Under the pieces are notes generated by a model that saw nothing but the letters and a program-made list of their open reading frames with translations, ran no database searches and was not told the DNA's origin. Shown here in pieces: positions 1-7,189 of a DNA stretch of 64,000 bases. Both the position numbers and the translations under genes were made by a program. Position 1 is the stretch's first letter, and each line of letters opens with the position of its first letter. Where the stretch lies: contig NZ_MEDS01000006.1 of the NCBI RefSeq assembly GCF_001724135.1, forward strand, positions 1-64,000. Reading direction: 5' to 3'. This stretch comes from Comamonas sp. SCN 65-56. GTDB taxonomy: Bacteria; Pseudomonadota; Gammaproteobacteria; Burkholderiales; Burkholderiaceae_C.

Positions 1-49
1 GGCAAGCCGCTTCGGGCTACGCCCTACGCGTCTTGCCGCGGTGAAAGAC
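1..49 (-). other. Possible partial attC of the most distal cassette
   Basis: Directly after the stop codon of the distal cassette gene there is an imperfect inverted repeat (GCAAGCCGC at 3-11 against GCGTCTTGC at 28-36). It lies where an attC should be and could be its inner stem. Neither core motif is inside the window, so this is inferred from position and symmetry only. Confidence 0.4.
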
Positions 50-355
50 TTACACCACTTGCTGGGACATCAACAACCAGCCGCTGCCCGTAAGCCAGGC
101 AATCAAAACCCAAGCCGCAAGCCCACCAGCGATAGCTCGCCCGGCCCATTTCGACGCCTCGTCGTACTGTGACTTGTGGTGCAGGCAGGAATTGCAGTAA
201 GGAACATGCCACCACGAGGTGGTTGTGTGCTGGACCCTTTTACCTGTCGTTCGGGACGCCGCTGCGCGAAGCTCCGCATTTGCCTCCCCCCCACAGCACG
301 CGCATTGGCGAGGCCAACTCAAGATTTTTGCAGAGACCTGCAACTGATATGCCAC
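50..355 (-). CDS. Cassette 6: small Cys-rich membrane protein, unknown function
   Basis: A 101-residue protein. I do not recognise the family. The N-terminal half has two Cys pairs (CACC near residue 18 and CNSC near residue 54, followed by HH), which suggests a small zinc ribbon. The C-terminal third is one hydrophobic segment (about residues 74-96) that should span the membrane. The start is taken as GTG at 355 because a strong GGGAGAAGG ribosome binding site lies just upstream. It is the only gene of its cassette and sits directly after the attC of the GHKL-zincin cassette. Zinc binding and membrane location are inferences. Confidence 0.75.
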   Translation of the reverse strand: MAYQLQVSAKILSWPRQCACCGGEANAELRAAASRTTGKRVQHTTTSWWHVPYCNSCLHHKSQYDEASKWAGRAIAGGLAAWVLIAWLTGSGWLLMSQQVV

Positions 356-374
356 TTACCTTCTCCCACCTGAG

Positions 375-441
375 GTTTAACGTCTGAATTCACCGGCCTG
401 CGCGGCTTTTTGCGCAGGTCCGGTGGAATGATGGGTTGGGC
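375..441 (-). other. attC site of cassette 5
   Basis: A 67-bp site bounded on the plus strand by GTTTAAC (375-381) and GTTGGGC (435-441). The interior is strongly self-complementary (CACCGG..CCTGCGC against GCGCAGG..CCGGTG). It follows the stop codon of the GHKL-zincin gene by 9 bases, as expected for a cassette recombination site. Confidence 0.9.
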
Positions 442-450
442 ATCATTACG

Positions 451-1986
451 TCACCTTGGCGGTTTGCCGAACAACCTAACCCAGAACCCCGCCTTCTTCG
501 CGGGAGCGGGGTCGCGGCTCGCTGCTTGCGGCTGCCGTGATGCGACCCGGATTTCAGGGATTCGAGCCTTTGTCGGCTCTTGCGGTAATTCGGTGTTGGC
601 GGAAGCTCTGCACAGCGCATTAGACGCGACCATCCCGAGAAGCGAGGTCAACTCTTGCTCGAAACCGATGGTGATGTCGGTTTCGCCGCTTCGGGCGTGA
701 GCGATCTCGTGGAGCAGGGTAGAGGCATAGGCCTCGATGGAATCGAGTTCGCTACGCTTGACGATGATTTCCGTGCCAGTCCAAAGCCCCCGAGCTTCCG
801 AGAAGCTTCCGGTCTCGGGGCGCATCGTCTCCGAAATCTTCACCGATTGAACCCTCGCAGGGAGCCCTCCGACGAGATCAGCGATCCTTCCGGTCATGTC
901 GAACACCGCTCTTTCGGCCTGCGCGAGCCTTTCGGGCGGGACGAACTTAAACTCGAAGCAATCATTCCATTCGGAAACGAAATTACCCAAATCCTGTATC
1001 GCGTTGCCTTCCCTATCGACTTGTCCCGACAGCTTCTCCTTAACGGTGCTGGGAATCGTGATGATCTGCCGCCCGCTCGCCCGAGCCTCCTCGACGAAAC
1101 GCGGGGCGTTCATGATCTCCTCGTCCGTCAGGAACAGGACATTTCCCGAGGCGTTGGTGATCTTCGAGGCATGCACGGAAACATCCGTCCATTTCATCTC
1201 GTCGTGCAGCTTGCCGCTCCCAAAGTTTCCGAGGTCGTCGACGAGAGCCTTGGCGACTGCTTCCGAAGAGGAAGCGAGCAGGATGGACTTCACCCGGTCG
1301 GAATAGGCGGTCCTCCCGACATTCGTCCTTTCGCGATTGAGAGCCTTCTTAATAGCGGCCGTCAGCGAAGTGATGTTGTAGGAGAACAGGAAATTCTCCT
1401 CTTCGGCGACGCGAATGCCGTTGATGTAAATGTAGGAGACATTGCCAGCTTTCCGCAGGACTTCTCCGTATTGGGTCTTTTCTAGGCTTTCCTCACCGGA
1501 GAACCGCAGGAACAGCCGCTTCGCCTTCTCGATGTCCTCATTAGAGCAACCTTTCAGGATGAATTCGGTTCCGACGAATACCGGATCGGATGGATCGGAG
1601 ATGCAGGCGTGCAGTGTGATGACATCGGAGAAATCATGCTTCTCGGAGCGGTCGAAGGAGACATCGCAAAACTTGGAGCGGATGCGGGTCTCGATGCCCA
1701 AGCGGTCGAATGTGGCCAGAGCGTCCTTCAATCCTACGCCGAACTTTCCGATGAGACCGGGGTGGTCGAGCTTTTCCTGATTCTCGTTCATCGTGAAATG
1801 CTCGTGCCGAAGGCCGCGGCCGAAGTCCCTGATGCGCCACTGGCCGTCGCCGTCGCGGGAGATGGCGATTTCCCGCGTGCCAGTCAATATCTGCTCGTCG
1901 AGCGCGTTGGCAATGATTTCCCGAATGGCATGGAATGCATCCCAGTTTTCAAGCATCCGGTCGATGTTCAGGTCAAATTTCTTCAT
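451..1986 (-). CDS. Cassette 5: GHKL (Hsp90-like) ATPase fused to HExxH zincin
   Basis: A protein of 511 residues. The N-terminal part is a Bergerat-fold ATPase: the N-box E23..N27..D30, the G1 motif DFGRG near 54-58 and the glycine-rich GKFGVGL near 80-86 are all present. The C-terminal part contains LLHEIAHARSGETD with the zinc-protease motif HEIAH at about 426-430, and a possible third ligand in FEQEL about 16 residues on. A basic Pro/Ala-rich tail follows. ATP binding and metallopeptidase activity are therefore likely, with the ATPase perhaps gating the protease. The start at 1986 is preferred to an upstream TTG at 2019, which falls inside the attC core. It is the single gene of its cassette. 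No substrate can be named. GHKL ATPases joined to effector domains occur in bacterial conflict systems, so defence is a possibility only. Confidence 0.85.
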   Translation of the reverse strand: MKKFDLNIDRMLENWDAFHAIREIIANALDEQILTGTREIAISRDGDGQWRIRDFGRGLRHEHFTMNENQEKLDHPGLIGKFGVGLKDALATFDRLGIETRIRSKFCDVSFDRSEKHDFSDVITLHACISDPSDPVFVGTEFILKGCSNEDIEKAKRLFLRFSGEESLEKTQYGEVLRKAGNVSYIYINGIRVAEEENFLFSYNITSLTAAIKKALNRERTNVGRTAYSDRVKSILLASSSEAVAKALVDDLGNFGSGKLHDEMKWTDVSVHASKITNASGNVLFLTDEEIMNAPRFVEEARASGRQIITIPSTVKEKLSGQVDREGNAIQDLGNFVSEWNDCFEFKFVPPERLAQAERAVFDMTGRIADLVGGLPARVQSVKISETMRPETGSFSEARGLWTGTEIIVKRSELDSIEAYASTLLHEIAHARSGETDITIGFEQELTSLLGMVASNALCRASANTELPQEPTKARIPEIRVASRQPQAASRDPAPAKKAGFWVRLFGKPPR

Positions 1987-2013
1987 TGCTACGCTCGCTC
2001 CGCTTCGACTGAT

Positions 2014-2071
2014 GCCCAACGTTTGAATTCAGCGGCTGCCGCAGGCAGTCCGCTGGAATGATTGGTTAGGG
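2014..2071 (-). other. attC site of cassette 4
   Basis: A 58-bp site between GCCCAAC (2014-2020) and GTTAGGG (2065-2071). Only the last base of the second core departs from the GTTRRRY consensus. The inner arms GAATTCAGCGG and CCGCTGGAATG are complementary with the usual mismatch. It begins 3 bases after the stop of the DUF4062-like gene. Confidence 0.88.
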
Positions 2072-2074
2072 GCC

Positions 2075-2911
2075 TCACGGCAATTGGTCGGCAACTTCGT
2101 ACCCCTTGCGAGTAACTTTGAAGATGTTGCGCTTCGAGCCGACCGCCGCTAAGAGGCCATCATTTTCAAGCTCTTCAAGAGCTGCAGTCCAGATTGCCCG
2201 TGAGCGATCATTATTGTCTTCAATGAGGTTCTTCCCACGGACCTGTAAGACATAGCCACTGAGATGAGAGAGGTGCAACACTTGACCTGATGGATCAGCA
2301 ACACATTCCTTGAGCAAGAATGCTGCTTCCTTTGAAAGGGTTGGACCAGGTTCAAGCTCACGAATAGTAGGCGGGCCCGTCGAATCGGCAGCTGTTTGAA
2401 AGTAAGCGTCTCTATTGACCTTCAGCTGAAGTTGGCGATACAGCTTTGTGCGGAAATCTTGGACATCACCATATGGTTCATACAAGCCTCGTGACTGACA
2501 ACTCAACTTAAACTCTTTCAGGCGACGATACTGATCCGCATCAACGCTATCCGGCAAGACGGGTGCGCTTGAAAAGTAGAGCATGGTTGGGCGACCCGTC
2601 TTGATGTGTTGTTCGATCTCTTCGACCGTACCGCTTGCGTACTCGCCTGTAGCAGTTCCAATTCGTGTCCAGAAGACGCCGATTAGAAGATCACAGTCGT
2701 GCAGTATTTGTTTGTTGATCAGGGCTTGAGGCCGATCGCCCATCTCTGGCACGGAATGTGTTTCCCATCCAATCGGAAGGAGAACTTGTCTCCGTGCGTC
2801 GGAGTTCACTACGTTCCATTCGGACAGAACCTCTCGCACGATGCTGCGCTCGGCGGATACATCGCTGGGCGACGCAATCATGACTTTGTAAACGACGGCG
2901 GAGTAGCTCAT
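2075..2911 (-). CDS. Cassette 4: DUF4062/TIR-like protein with C-terminal winged helix
   Basis: A protein of 278 residues. The N-terminal 110 residues carry the hallmarks of DUF4062: IASPSDVSAER, a conserved W-E-T region, and CDLLIGVFWTRIG followed by SGTVEEIEQH. This fold is related to TIR and nucleoside deoxyribosyltransferase domains and is frequent in bacterial conflict and signalling proteins. Residues from about 190 onwards (TLSKEAAFLLKECV to FKVTRKGYEVADQLP) look like a winged helix. A role as a nucleotide-processing or signal-sensing effector is an inference from the family. It is alone in its cassette. The start ATG at 2911 has only a weak ribosome binding site; ATG at 2881 is an alternative but would cut the first strand of the fold. 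Confidence 0.8.
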   Translation of the reverse strand: MSYSAVVYKVMIASPSDVSAERSIVREVLSEWNVVNSDARRQVLLPIGWETHSVPEMGDRPQALINKQILHDCDLLIGVFWTRIGTATGEYASGTVEEIEQHIKTGRPTMLYFSSAPVLPDSVDADQYRRLKEFKLSCQSRGLYEPYGDVQDFRTKLYRQLQLKVNRDAYFQTAADSTGPPTIRELEPGPTLSKEAAFLLKECVADPSGQVLHLSHLSGYVLQVRGKNLIEDNNDRSRAIWTAALEELENDGLLAAVGSKRNIFKVTRKGYEVADQLP

Positions 2912-2929
2912 ATCGATTTATCTTGTGAG

Positions 2930-2989
2930 GCCTAACACCTGAGTTAAGCCGCACCGCGAAGCGGCGTCGGCTTGGATGAATTGTTAGGT
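2930..2989 (-). other. attC site of cassette 3
   Basis: A 60-bp site bounded by GCCTAAC (2930-2936) and GTTAGGT (2983-2989), with near-perfect arms GAGTTAAGCCGC and GGCTTGGATGAATT around a GCACCGCGAAGCGGC stem. It resembles the common short attC class of mobile and chromosomal integrons. Its right-hand core supplies the stop codon of the gene at 2984-3571. Confidence 0.95.
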
Positions 2990-3571
2990 ATTCCCGCCAA
3001 GATCATTGATGCGGCGCCTGACATTCTTGAGTTCATCTTCAAGTTCCTGCTTTCCATAGGTGGCAAGGCTTAGTAGCCATGCACCAAAGCCAAAAACTAT
3101 TATGGGTATGGCGCCGCCTTCTTCCAGCAATAGATAGGATCCCACTGAAACTACTGCAAAAATCAATGTGTTCCTTACTTGTTTTTTTCGCTTCCCTTTT
3201 TTTGCCTCGGGAGACGTGAACTGAAGCCACAGTTTATTCTGCACCGCTGCCTCTCTTTGACTCAGTGACTGTAGCTCTTGGAATCTCCTTTCTCGTTCAG
3301 CGTTTTGCCTCTCAATGGCCAGCTGTTGGCGTTGGGCCTGTTTCGCAAATTCCTGCAACCGCTTTCGTTCGTTGCGTAGTACATTCGCCCTCATCTCAAT
3401 GTAACGAGATTTTGCCTTGTCTGTGTTGCCATCAGAGACAGCAGTTGCCTTTGTCCAGAGGCCGGTGTCCATTGCACCAGAAGACAGCTCGTCGTGGATA
3501 AGTGCATAGATTTCAGAGTCCTGCGGGCTAGTGCCGCCTGACCAAACTTGATCAATGAGTTGCTTCAGCAT
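2984..3571 (-). CDS. Cassette 3: coiled-coil protein with two membrane segments
   Basis: A protein of 195 residues with no function I can name. Residues about 20-65 (SEIYALIHDELSSG..GLWTKA..DG..KAKSRYIEMR) form a small helical module that I have seen at the start or end of other membrane proteins. Residues about 65-115 are a charged coiled coil rich in R, E and Q. Two hydrophobic segments follow (about 134-150 and 153-170), then a charged tail. It is probably an inner-membrane protein with a cytoplasmic coiled coil. The TAA stop lies inside the attC core (2984-2986). It is the only gene of its cassette. Confidence 0.78.
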   Translation of the reverse strand: MLKQLIDQVWSGGTSPQDSEIYALIHDELSSGAMDTGLWTKATAVSDGNTDKAKSRYIEMRANVLRNERKRLQEFAKQAQRQQLAIERQNAERERRFQELQSLSQREAAVQNKLWLQFTSPEAKKGKRKKQVRNTLIFAVVSVGSYLLLEEGGAIPIIVFGFGAWLLSLATYGKQELEDELKNVRRRINDLGGNT

Positions 3572-3589
3572 GCGAGACCCCCAATGAAT

Positions 3590-3649
3590 GCCTAACGAAT
3601 AAGGTAAGCCGCCCGCTGTAGGCGGGTCGGCTTGAGCGAACTGTTAGAT
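3590..3649 (-). other. attC site of cassette 2
   Basis: A 60-bp site between GCCTAAC (3590-3596) and GTTAGAT (3643-3649), with arms AAGGTAAGCCGCCCGC and GGCGGGTCGGCTTGAGC. It starts 2 bases after the stop codon of the 57-residue peptide gene, which shows that this peptide and the DUF6338-like gene share one cassette. Confidence 0.95.
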
Positions 3650-3650
3650 A

Positions 3651-3824
3651 TCATTCGCGACCAGGGGGATTATTTGTTGGGTTTGTGCCATGCCCTGTTG
3701 TTGGCTGATATCCACTTTGCGGCTTTGGGCCTTCGGGCTGTGAAGGCGGCTTCGCAGGCTGATAGCCTCTTTCGATGCGCTCCGGACGATAGCCTTCATT
3801 GAGTGGTTTTTTGTCATTGCTCAT
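3651..3824 (-). CDS. Cassette 2: 57-residue Pro/Gly-rich peptide
   Basis: A short open frame that starts with ATG at 3824, 4 bases after the stop of the DUF6338-like gene, with an AAGAGAG ribosome binding site inside the end of that gene. It encodes MSNDKKPLNEGYRPERIERG followed by a Pro/Gln/Gly-rich tail with two GYQP repeats, and ends at TGA 3651-3653. It has no hydrophobic segment and looks disordered. Small proteins with the KPLNEGY..RGYQP pattern recur in integrons and other accessory regions in my experience, but I know no function. The tight coupling suggests it works with the membrane protein upstream. Confidence 0.8.
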   Translation of the reverse strand: MSNDKKPLNEGYRPERIERGYQPAKPPSQPEGPKPQSGYQPTTGHGTNPTNNPPGRE

Positions 3825-3828
3825 GATC

Positions 3829-4413
3829 TTACTCTCTTAGTTCAACGTGACTAATGTTGTTTGCAAGTATTAAGGTGCCTGAAGTTCTATCGATTTTTCT
3901 TAAAAATGCTCCGTGTTCATCGAGTATCCAAGTCTCCTCTAGATAGATTTGTTCATCTGCAGGCGCGCTTGAAGCGAAAGATCTTGAATCATATCTTCCT
4001 GCAATAATTTTTCCATTGTTTAGTGTGACTTTGACCCAGTAGGGCTTGCGTTGTTCAAACAAGAAATCCCAAGGTTTTTCTGTGGGGTGAGGCGCATTTT
4101 TTTGAAAAAACTCCGAGGTACGGATTTTTTTCCAGAGCAAGGCCCACATGAAAGGCGCAATGATTAATACAAGAAGATAAAAAATATAGTAGCAGAATGG
4201 GGAGTTTTTGGGTATATCAGAAACTTCGACCCATCGAATAGGCAGATATAAAATTGCATAGTTGATGCAGCTATAAGTTACTACATCAATGAGGCGATCG
4301 GAGCTGCTCTTGCCGCTAGATGGACAAAGTACTTCGTAGGACTTTAGGCTTATAAAGCCCGGTATTGCAAAAGCAATAAAAAGCAAGAGCTTGTTTGCCC
4401 CCCAGATATCCAT
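3829..4413 (-). CDS. Cassette 2: DUF6338-like membrane protein
   Basis: A protein of 194 residues from ATG at 4413, chosen because AGGAGA lies 7 bases upstream; an earlier in-frame start at 4440 would lie inside the attC. Three hydrophobic stretches can be seen (about residues 5-22, 45-60 and 73-93). The soluble C-terminal half contains PYWVKVTLNNGKIIAGRYD and EIYLEETW-like strands, a small beta-rich module typical of the DUF6338 family. The function of that family is unknown to me. The gene is strikingly AT-rich and rich in A- or T-ending codons compared with the core genes, which fits recent acquisition. It is followed by the 57-residue peptide gene. Confidence 0.8.
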   Translation of the reverse strand: MDIWGANKLLLFIAFAIPGFISLKSYEVLCPSSGKSSSDRLIDVVTYSCINYAILYLPIRWVEVSDIPKNSPFCYYIFYLLVLIIAPFMWALLWKKIRTSEFFQKNAPHPTEKPWDFLFEQRKPYWVKVTLNNGKIIAGRYDSRSFASSAPADEQIYLEETWILDEHGAFLRKIDRTSGTLILANNISHVELRE

Positions 4414-4428
4414 CTTTTCTCCTGTGAT

Positions 4429-4496
4429 ACCTAACGCCAAAATTAACCCGCGGACCCGCCGGAGGCGGGGCCGTCGGGTTGAATGCTATGTTGGGC
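4429..4496 (-). other. attC site of cassette 1
   Basis: A 68-bp site between ACCTAAC (4429-4435) and GTTGGGC (4490-4496), with arms ATTAACCCG and CGGGTTGAAT and a GC-rich inner stem. It overlaps the last 18 codons of the gene at 4443-4940. Confidence 0.93.
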
Positions 4497-4940
4497 GGCG
4501 TGCTGCAACTGACGGGCTTTTGAAAGCTCAAGCTCATATGCGCCGGATGGTGCATAAAAGCGTGCGGCTTCGGCAGCTTTGTTGATGCAACCGTAGTAAA
4601 GAACCTCAAGCCTCGCATTTTGATACTGAATGACCATCAAATCATCTGCATGATGAAGAGTGCTCTTGGAAATGGCGACAAAGCCGGATTTCTGACCTGT
4701 TACTTTGACACTTATTTTTCGCCCATTAGCAGCAACCACATCAAAACCGTGCTGATTGGCAATGTGCGACAGAGTGCCGCCAACCAATAACGCGCACTCA
4801 AACTCTCCGAGCCTTCCGATGAGATGGCGAACTTCAGTGGGCTTGACTCCAAACTCTTCAACCTCAAGTTGGACAAGAGACAAGTATTGGTTTCGCAGTT
4901 GCAGCAACCGCTCCTGATTCAATTGACCGGGCGTACTCAT
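4443..4940 (-). CDS. Cassette 1: DUF6998-like protein, possible PD-(D/E)xK nuclease fold
   Basis: A protein of 165 residues. The centre (GRLGEFECALLVGG..ANQHGFDVVAANGRKISVKVTG, about residues 42-80) has the Glu, the Asp and the V-K pattern of a PD-(D/E)xK core and resembles DUF6998. Such proteins are predicted, not shown, to be nucleases, so catalysis is uncertain. The last 17 or so residues (QPDGPASGGSAG and just before) are encoded by the attC site, so the native C-terminus was probably created by cassette formation. The start overlaps the stop of the preceding 88-residue gene by ATGA, which suggests translational coupling. No other nuclease partner is visible. Confidence 0.75.
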   Translation of the reverse strand: MSTPGQLNQERLLQLRNQYLSLVQLEVEEFGVKPTEVRHLIGRLGEFECALLVGGTLSHIANQHGFDVVAANGRKISVKVTGQKSGFVAISKSTLHHADDLMVIQYQNARLEVLYYGCINKAAEAARFYAPSGAYELELSKARQLQHAAQHSIQPDGPASGGSAG

Positions 4941-5203
4941 GCGGAGTTACCCTTCTGCTTGGGGGCTGCAACAATGGTCAATGTTTGAGTTTTGGGCTCA
5001 ATTTCATACTTGAGCACTTCAAATAAATAATCGTCAAACCGAAGATATTGATGAAAGGTGTCATTTTCAGGGGCGATAAGGGAAAGAGCCTCTCTTGGAG
5101 AGAATGCCAAACTGGCTATTTTTCCGTCGTATTGCTGGAACCGGACGCGAACCCGCCCCGCTCCCTGCCCAGAAAACAACTCCAAATACTCTGGAACGCT
5201 CAT
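4937..5203 (-). CDS. Cassette 1: small acidic/beta-rich protein, unknown
   Basis: An 88-residue soluble protein that I do not recognise. It is made of alternating hydrophobic and charged short strands (RVRVRFQQYDGKIASLAF, YLFEVLKYEIEPKTQTLTIV), with no signal peptide, membrane segment or cysteine. The start ATG at 5203 has a clear GGGGAGAAA site upstream. It is the first gene after attI and overlaps the DUF6998-like gene by 4 bases. Two genes in one cassette without an attC between them suggests that they act together, for example as partner or inhibitor of the putative nuclease. That pairing is inference only. Confidence 0.7.
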   Translation of the reverse strand: MSVPEYLELFSGQGAGRVRVRFQQYDGKIASLAFSPREALSLIAPENDTFHQYLRFDDYLFEVLKYEIEPKTQTLTIVAAPKQKGNSA

Positions 5204-5240
5204 TTTCTCCCCCTATGACGCACAACTGGAATTAGACGGC

Positions 5241-5342
5241 ACTCAACAAGTGCCCTATTGAACAATAACATGTCGCAACACCCGCCCATTCCCTCGTAAA
5301 CCCGGATTTCTCGATCATTTAGGCAAACCTAAAATTTTGCGG
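5241..5342. other. attI region with cassette insertion junction
   Basis: ACTCAAC at 5241-5247 is the complement of the GTTRRRY core expected where attI meets the first cassette. The remaining bases to the integrase start hold no reading frame. The exact outer limit of attI and the integrase promoter cannot be read with confidence; I saw no LexA-type CTGT-N8-ACAG box here. Confidence 0.7.
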
Positions 5343-6368
5343 ATGGATGCATCAAGCTTCCCTCCGCCCGACGGCTCTACGGCCGCCCCCAAGCCGCCCA
5401 AGCTGCTGGAGCGCATGCGCATTCACCTGCGCACTCGGCACTACAGCATCCGCACCGAGCAGGCCTATCTGGATTGGGTGCGCCGTTTCATTCTGTATCA
5501 CAACAAGCGCCATCCGCAAGAGATGGGCGCACGGGAAGTGGAGGAATTCCTGAGCCATCTGGCGGTGGATAGGCAGGTGTCGGCCTCCACACAGAACCAG
5601 GCGAAGGCGGCAATCCTCTACCTCTACCGACAGGTGCTGGCCGTCGAGTTGCCCTGGCTCGATGAGGTGGTGCAGGCGAAAAGACCGCGCCGGCTGCCGG
5701 TGGTGCTCACGCCCGCCGAGGTGCGGCTGCTGTTGATGCACATGGATGGCACGACGGGACTGATCGCGCAGTTGCTCTACGGCACGGGCATGCGGCTGAT
5801 GGAGGCGCTGCGCCTGCGCGTGAAGGACGTGGAATTCGCGCGGCGCGAGATCGTGATCCGCGAGGGCAAGGGTGACAAGGACAGGGTGACGGTGCTGCCC
5901 GAAAACCTGATTGAGCCGTTGCAGGCGCAGTTGTGCAAGGCGCGGGCGCTGCACGAGAAAGATTTGGAAACGGGGCTGGGGCGGGTGTATTAGCCGCATG
6001 CGCTGGCGGTGAAGTATCCGAATGCGGACCAGGCTTGGGCGTGGCAGTGGGTGTTCCCCTCACCGGTGCGCGGGGTGGACCCGTGCCCGGATGCGCGCAC
6101 AGGCGAGCATCTGGAGCGTCGCCACCACGTCTACCCCGAATCGGTGCAACGCGCGGTGCGCGAGGCGGCGAAACTGGCACAGATGACCAAGCCGGTCTCG
6201 CCACACGTGCTGCGCCATTCGTTTGCCACGCATTTGCTGCAATCGGGCTACGACATTCGCACGGTGCAAGAGCTGCTGGGGCACGCGGACGTGAGCACGA
6301 CGATGATCTACACGCATGTGCTCAACAAGGGCGGGCGGGGCGTGTTGAGCCCGCTGGATGCGCTGTAG
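5343..6368 (+). pseudogene. intI: Integron integrase IntI interrupted by one in-frame TAG
   Basis: Read through the stop, the frame gives 341 residues, the normal length for IntI. Residues 1-110 form the core-binding domain (HYSIRTEQAYLDWVRRF, VSASTQNQAKAAILYLYRQV). The catalytic domain has the first Arg in YGTGMRLMEALRL (about residue 151), the HxxR box in [30 protein letters not shown] with the nucleophile Tyr, and the IntI-specific insert [17 protein letters not shown]. Codon 217 is TAG (5991-5993) in [15 protein letters not shown], where relatives have Leu; a single T-to-A change from TTG would explain it. Everything downstream is intact, so the lesion is recent or a base error. The stop removes the HxxR box and Tyr, so the truncated product should be inactive. 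The start is ATG 5343, with TTG 5337 as an alternative. Confidence 0.93.
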
Positions 6369-6380
6369 CGCCAGCGGGCC

Positions 6381-7034
6381 TTACCCGCGCACGCCGCCCG
6401 GCTGGCAACCGGGATGCAAGCTGCCTTGCGCCGATGGTCGCGCGGCGACGCGATCGAACCACGGCCCGATGCGGGGCAGCGCGCGGTCAAACGGCTGCTT
6501 GACCGATGCCGCGAAATCCAGCCACACGTAAAGCCAGATGTCGGCGATGGTGAAGCGCTCGCCTGCCAGCCACGACTGGCCTGCGGGCAGCATCGCGTCC
6601 AGCCAGGCGATGCGGTCTTGCGCCACGCGCTTGAGGCCGGGGGCGGCTTCGGGCTCGACAGGGATGCGGCCGGTAAAGCGCGCCGCGCCTTCGGCCCAGT
6701 GGAAGGCGTTGTGGATGGGCTCGGTGATGTTCAGTTCCACGCGGCGCAGCCATTGGCGCGTTTGCGCGCGTTCTTCGGGCGTGCTGCCGATGAGGGTGAG
6801 CGCGGGGTGGCGCTCTTCGAGGTATTCCATGATCGCGATGGATTCGGCGATGCAGCTGCCATCGTCCAGCAGCAGCGCGGGGGTTTGGCCCGCCGGGTTG
6901 TGCGCGAGGTAGGGCGGGCGGCGGTTGTCGCCCGTCATCACGTCGATCTGCTGCGTGGGCAGGACGAGGCCTTTTTCAAGCAGGAACATGCGCAGGCAGC
7001 GCGGGGCGGGGCTGAGGGCGTCGAAGAGCAGCAT
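6381..7034 (-). CDS. Glutathione S-transferase family protein
   Basis: A 217-residue protein with a thioredoxin-like N-terminus (MLLFDALSPAPRCLRMFLLEKGL), the substrate-side NPAGQTPALLLDDG and ESIAIMEYLEERHP for glutathione contact, and an all-helical C-terminal domain with FTIADIWLYVW. The family conjugates or reduces substrates with glutathione in the cytoplasm; the substrate here is unknown. ATG at 7034 is the start because the residues upstream of it are low-complexity and basic. It stands alone behind the integron and converges with the integrase remnant. Confidence 0.88.
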   Translation of the reverse strand: MLLFDALSPAPRCLRMFLLEKGLVLPTQQIDVMTGDNRRPPYLAHNPAGQTPALLLDDGSCIAESIAIMEYLEERHPALTLIGSTPEERAQTRQWLRRVELNITEPIHNAFHWAEGAARFTGRIPVEPEAAPGLKRVAQDRIAWLDAMLPAGQSWLAGERFTIADIWLYVWLDFAASVKQPFDRALPRIGPWFDRVAARPSAQGSLHPGCQPGGVRG

Positions 7035-7189
7035 GCGGGGGATTTTGCGGCGGGGGTGGATACCTTGGTGGCGGCGGTGGTGTTGGGGGTGGCGGCGGGC
7101 GGCTCTCACCCCTGCTTTTCGATGAGGCAGGAACAAAGCCATCGTTTGGCGCTGCTTCACGGGGCAGACAGCCCCTTCCCCCGCTGGCC

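Larger units (their letters stand above)
1..6368. mobile_element. Chromosomal integron with broken integrase and six cassettes
   Basis: An IntI-type tyrosine recombinase gene on the plus strand is preceded by a run of minus-strand genes that all point away from it, which is the standard integron layout. Between the genes lie five complete 58-68 bp sites bounded by RYYYAAC and GTTRRRY core motifs, with imperfect dyad symmetry between them, as expected of attC. A core motif at 5241-5247 marks the attI/cassette-1 junction. The array probably continues to the left of the window. The cassette genes are AT-richer than the flanking genome and have unrelated products. The integrase has an in-frame stop, so the array may be frozen unless the integrase is read through or supplied in trans. 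Confidence 0.93.
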
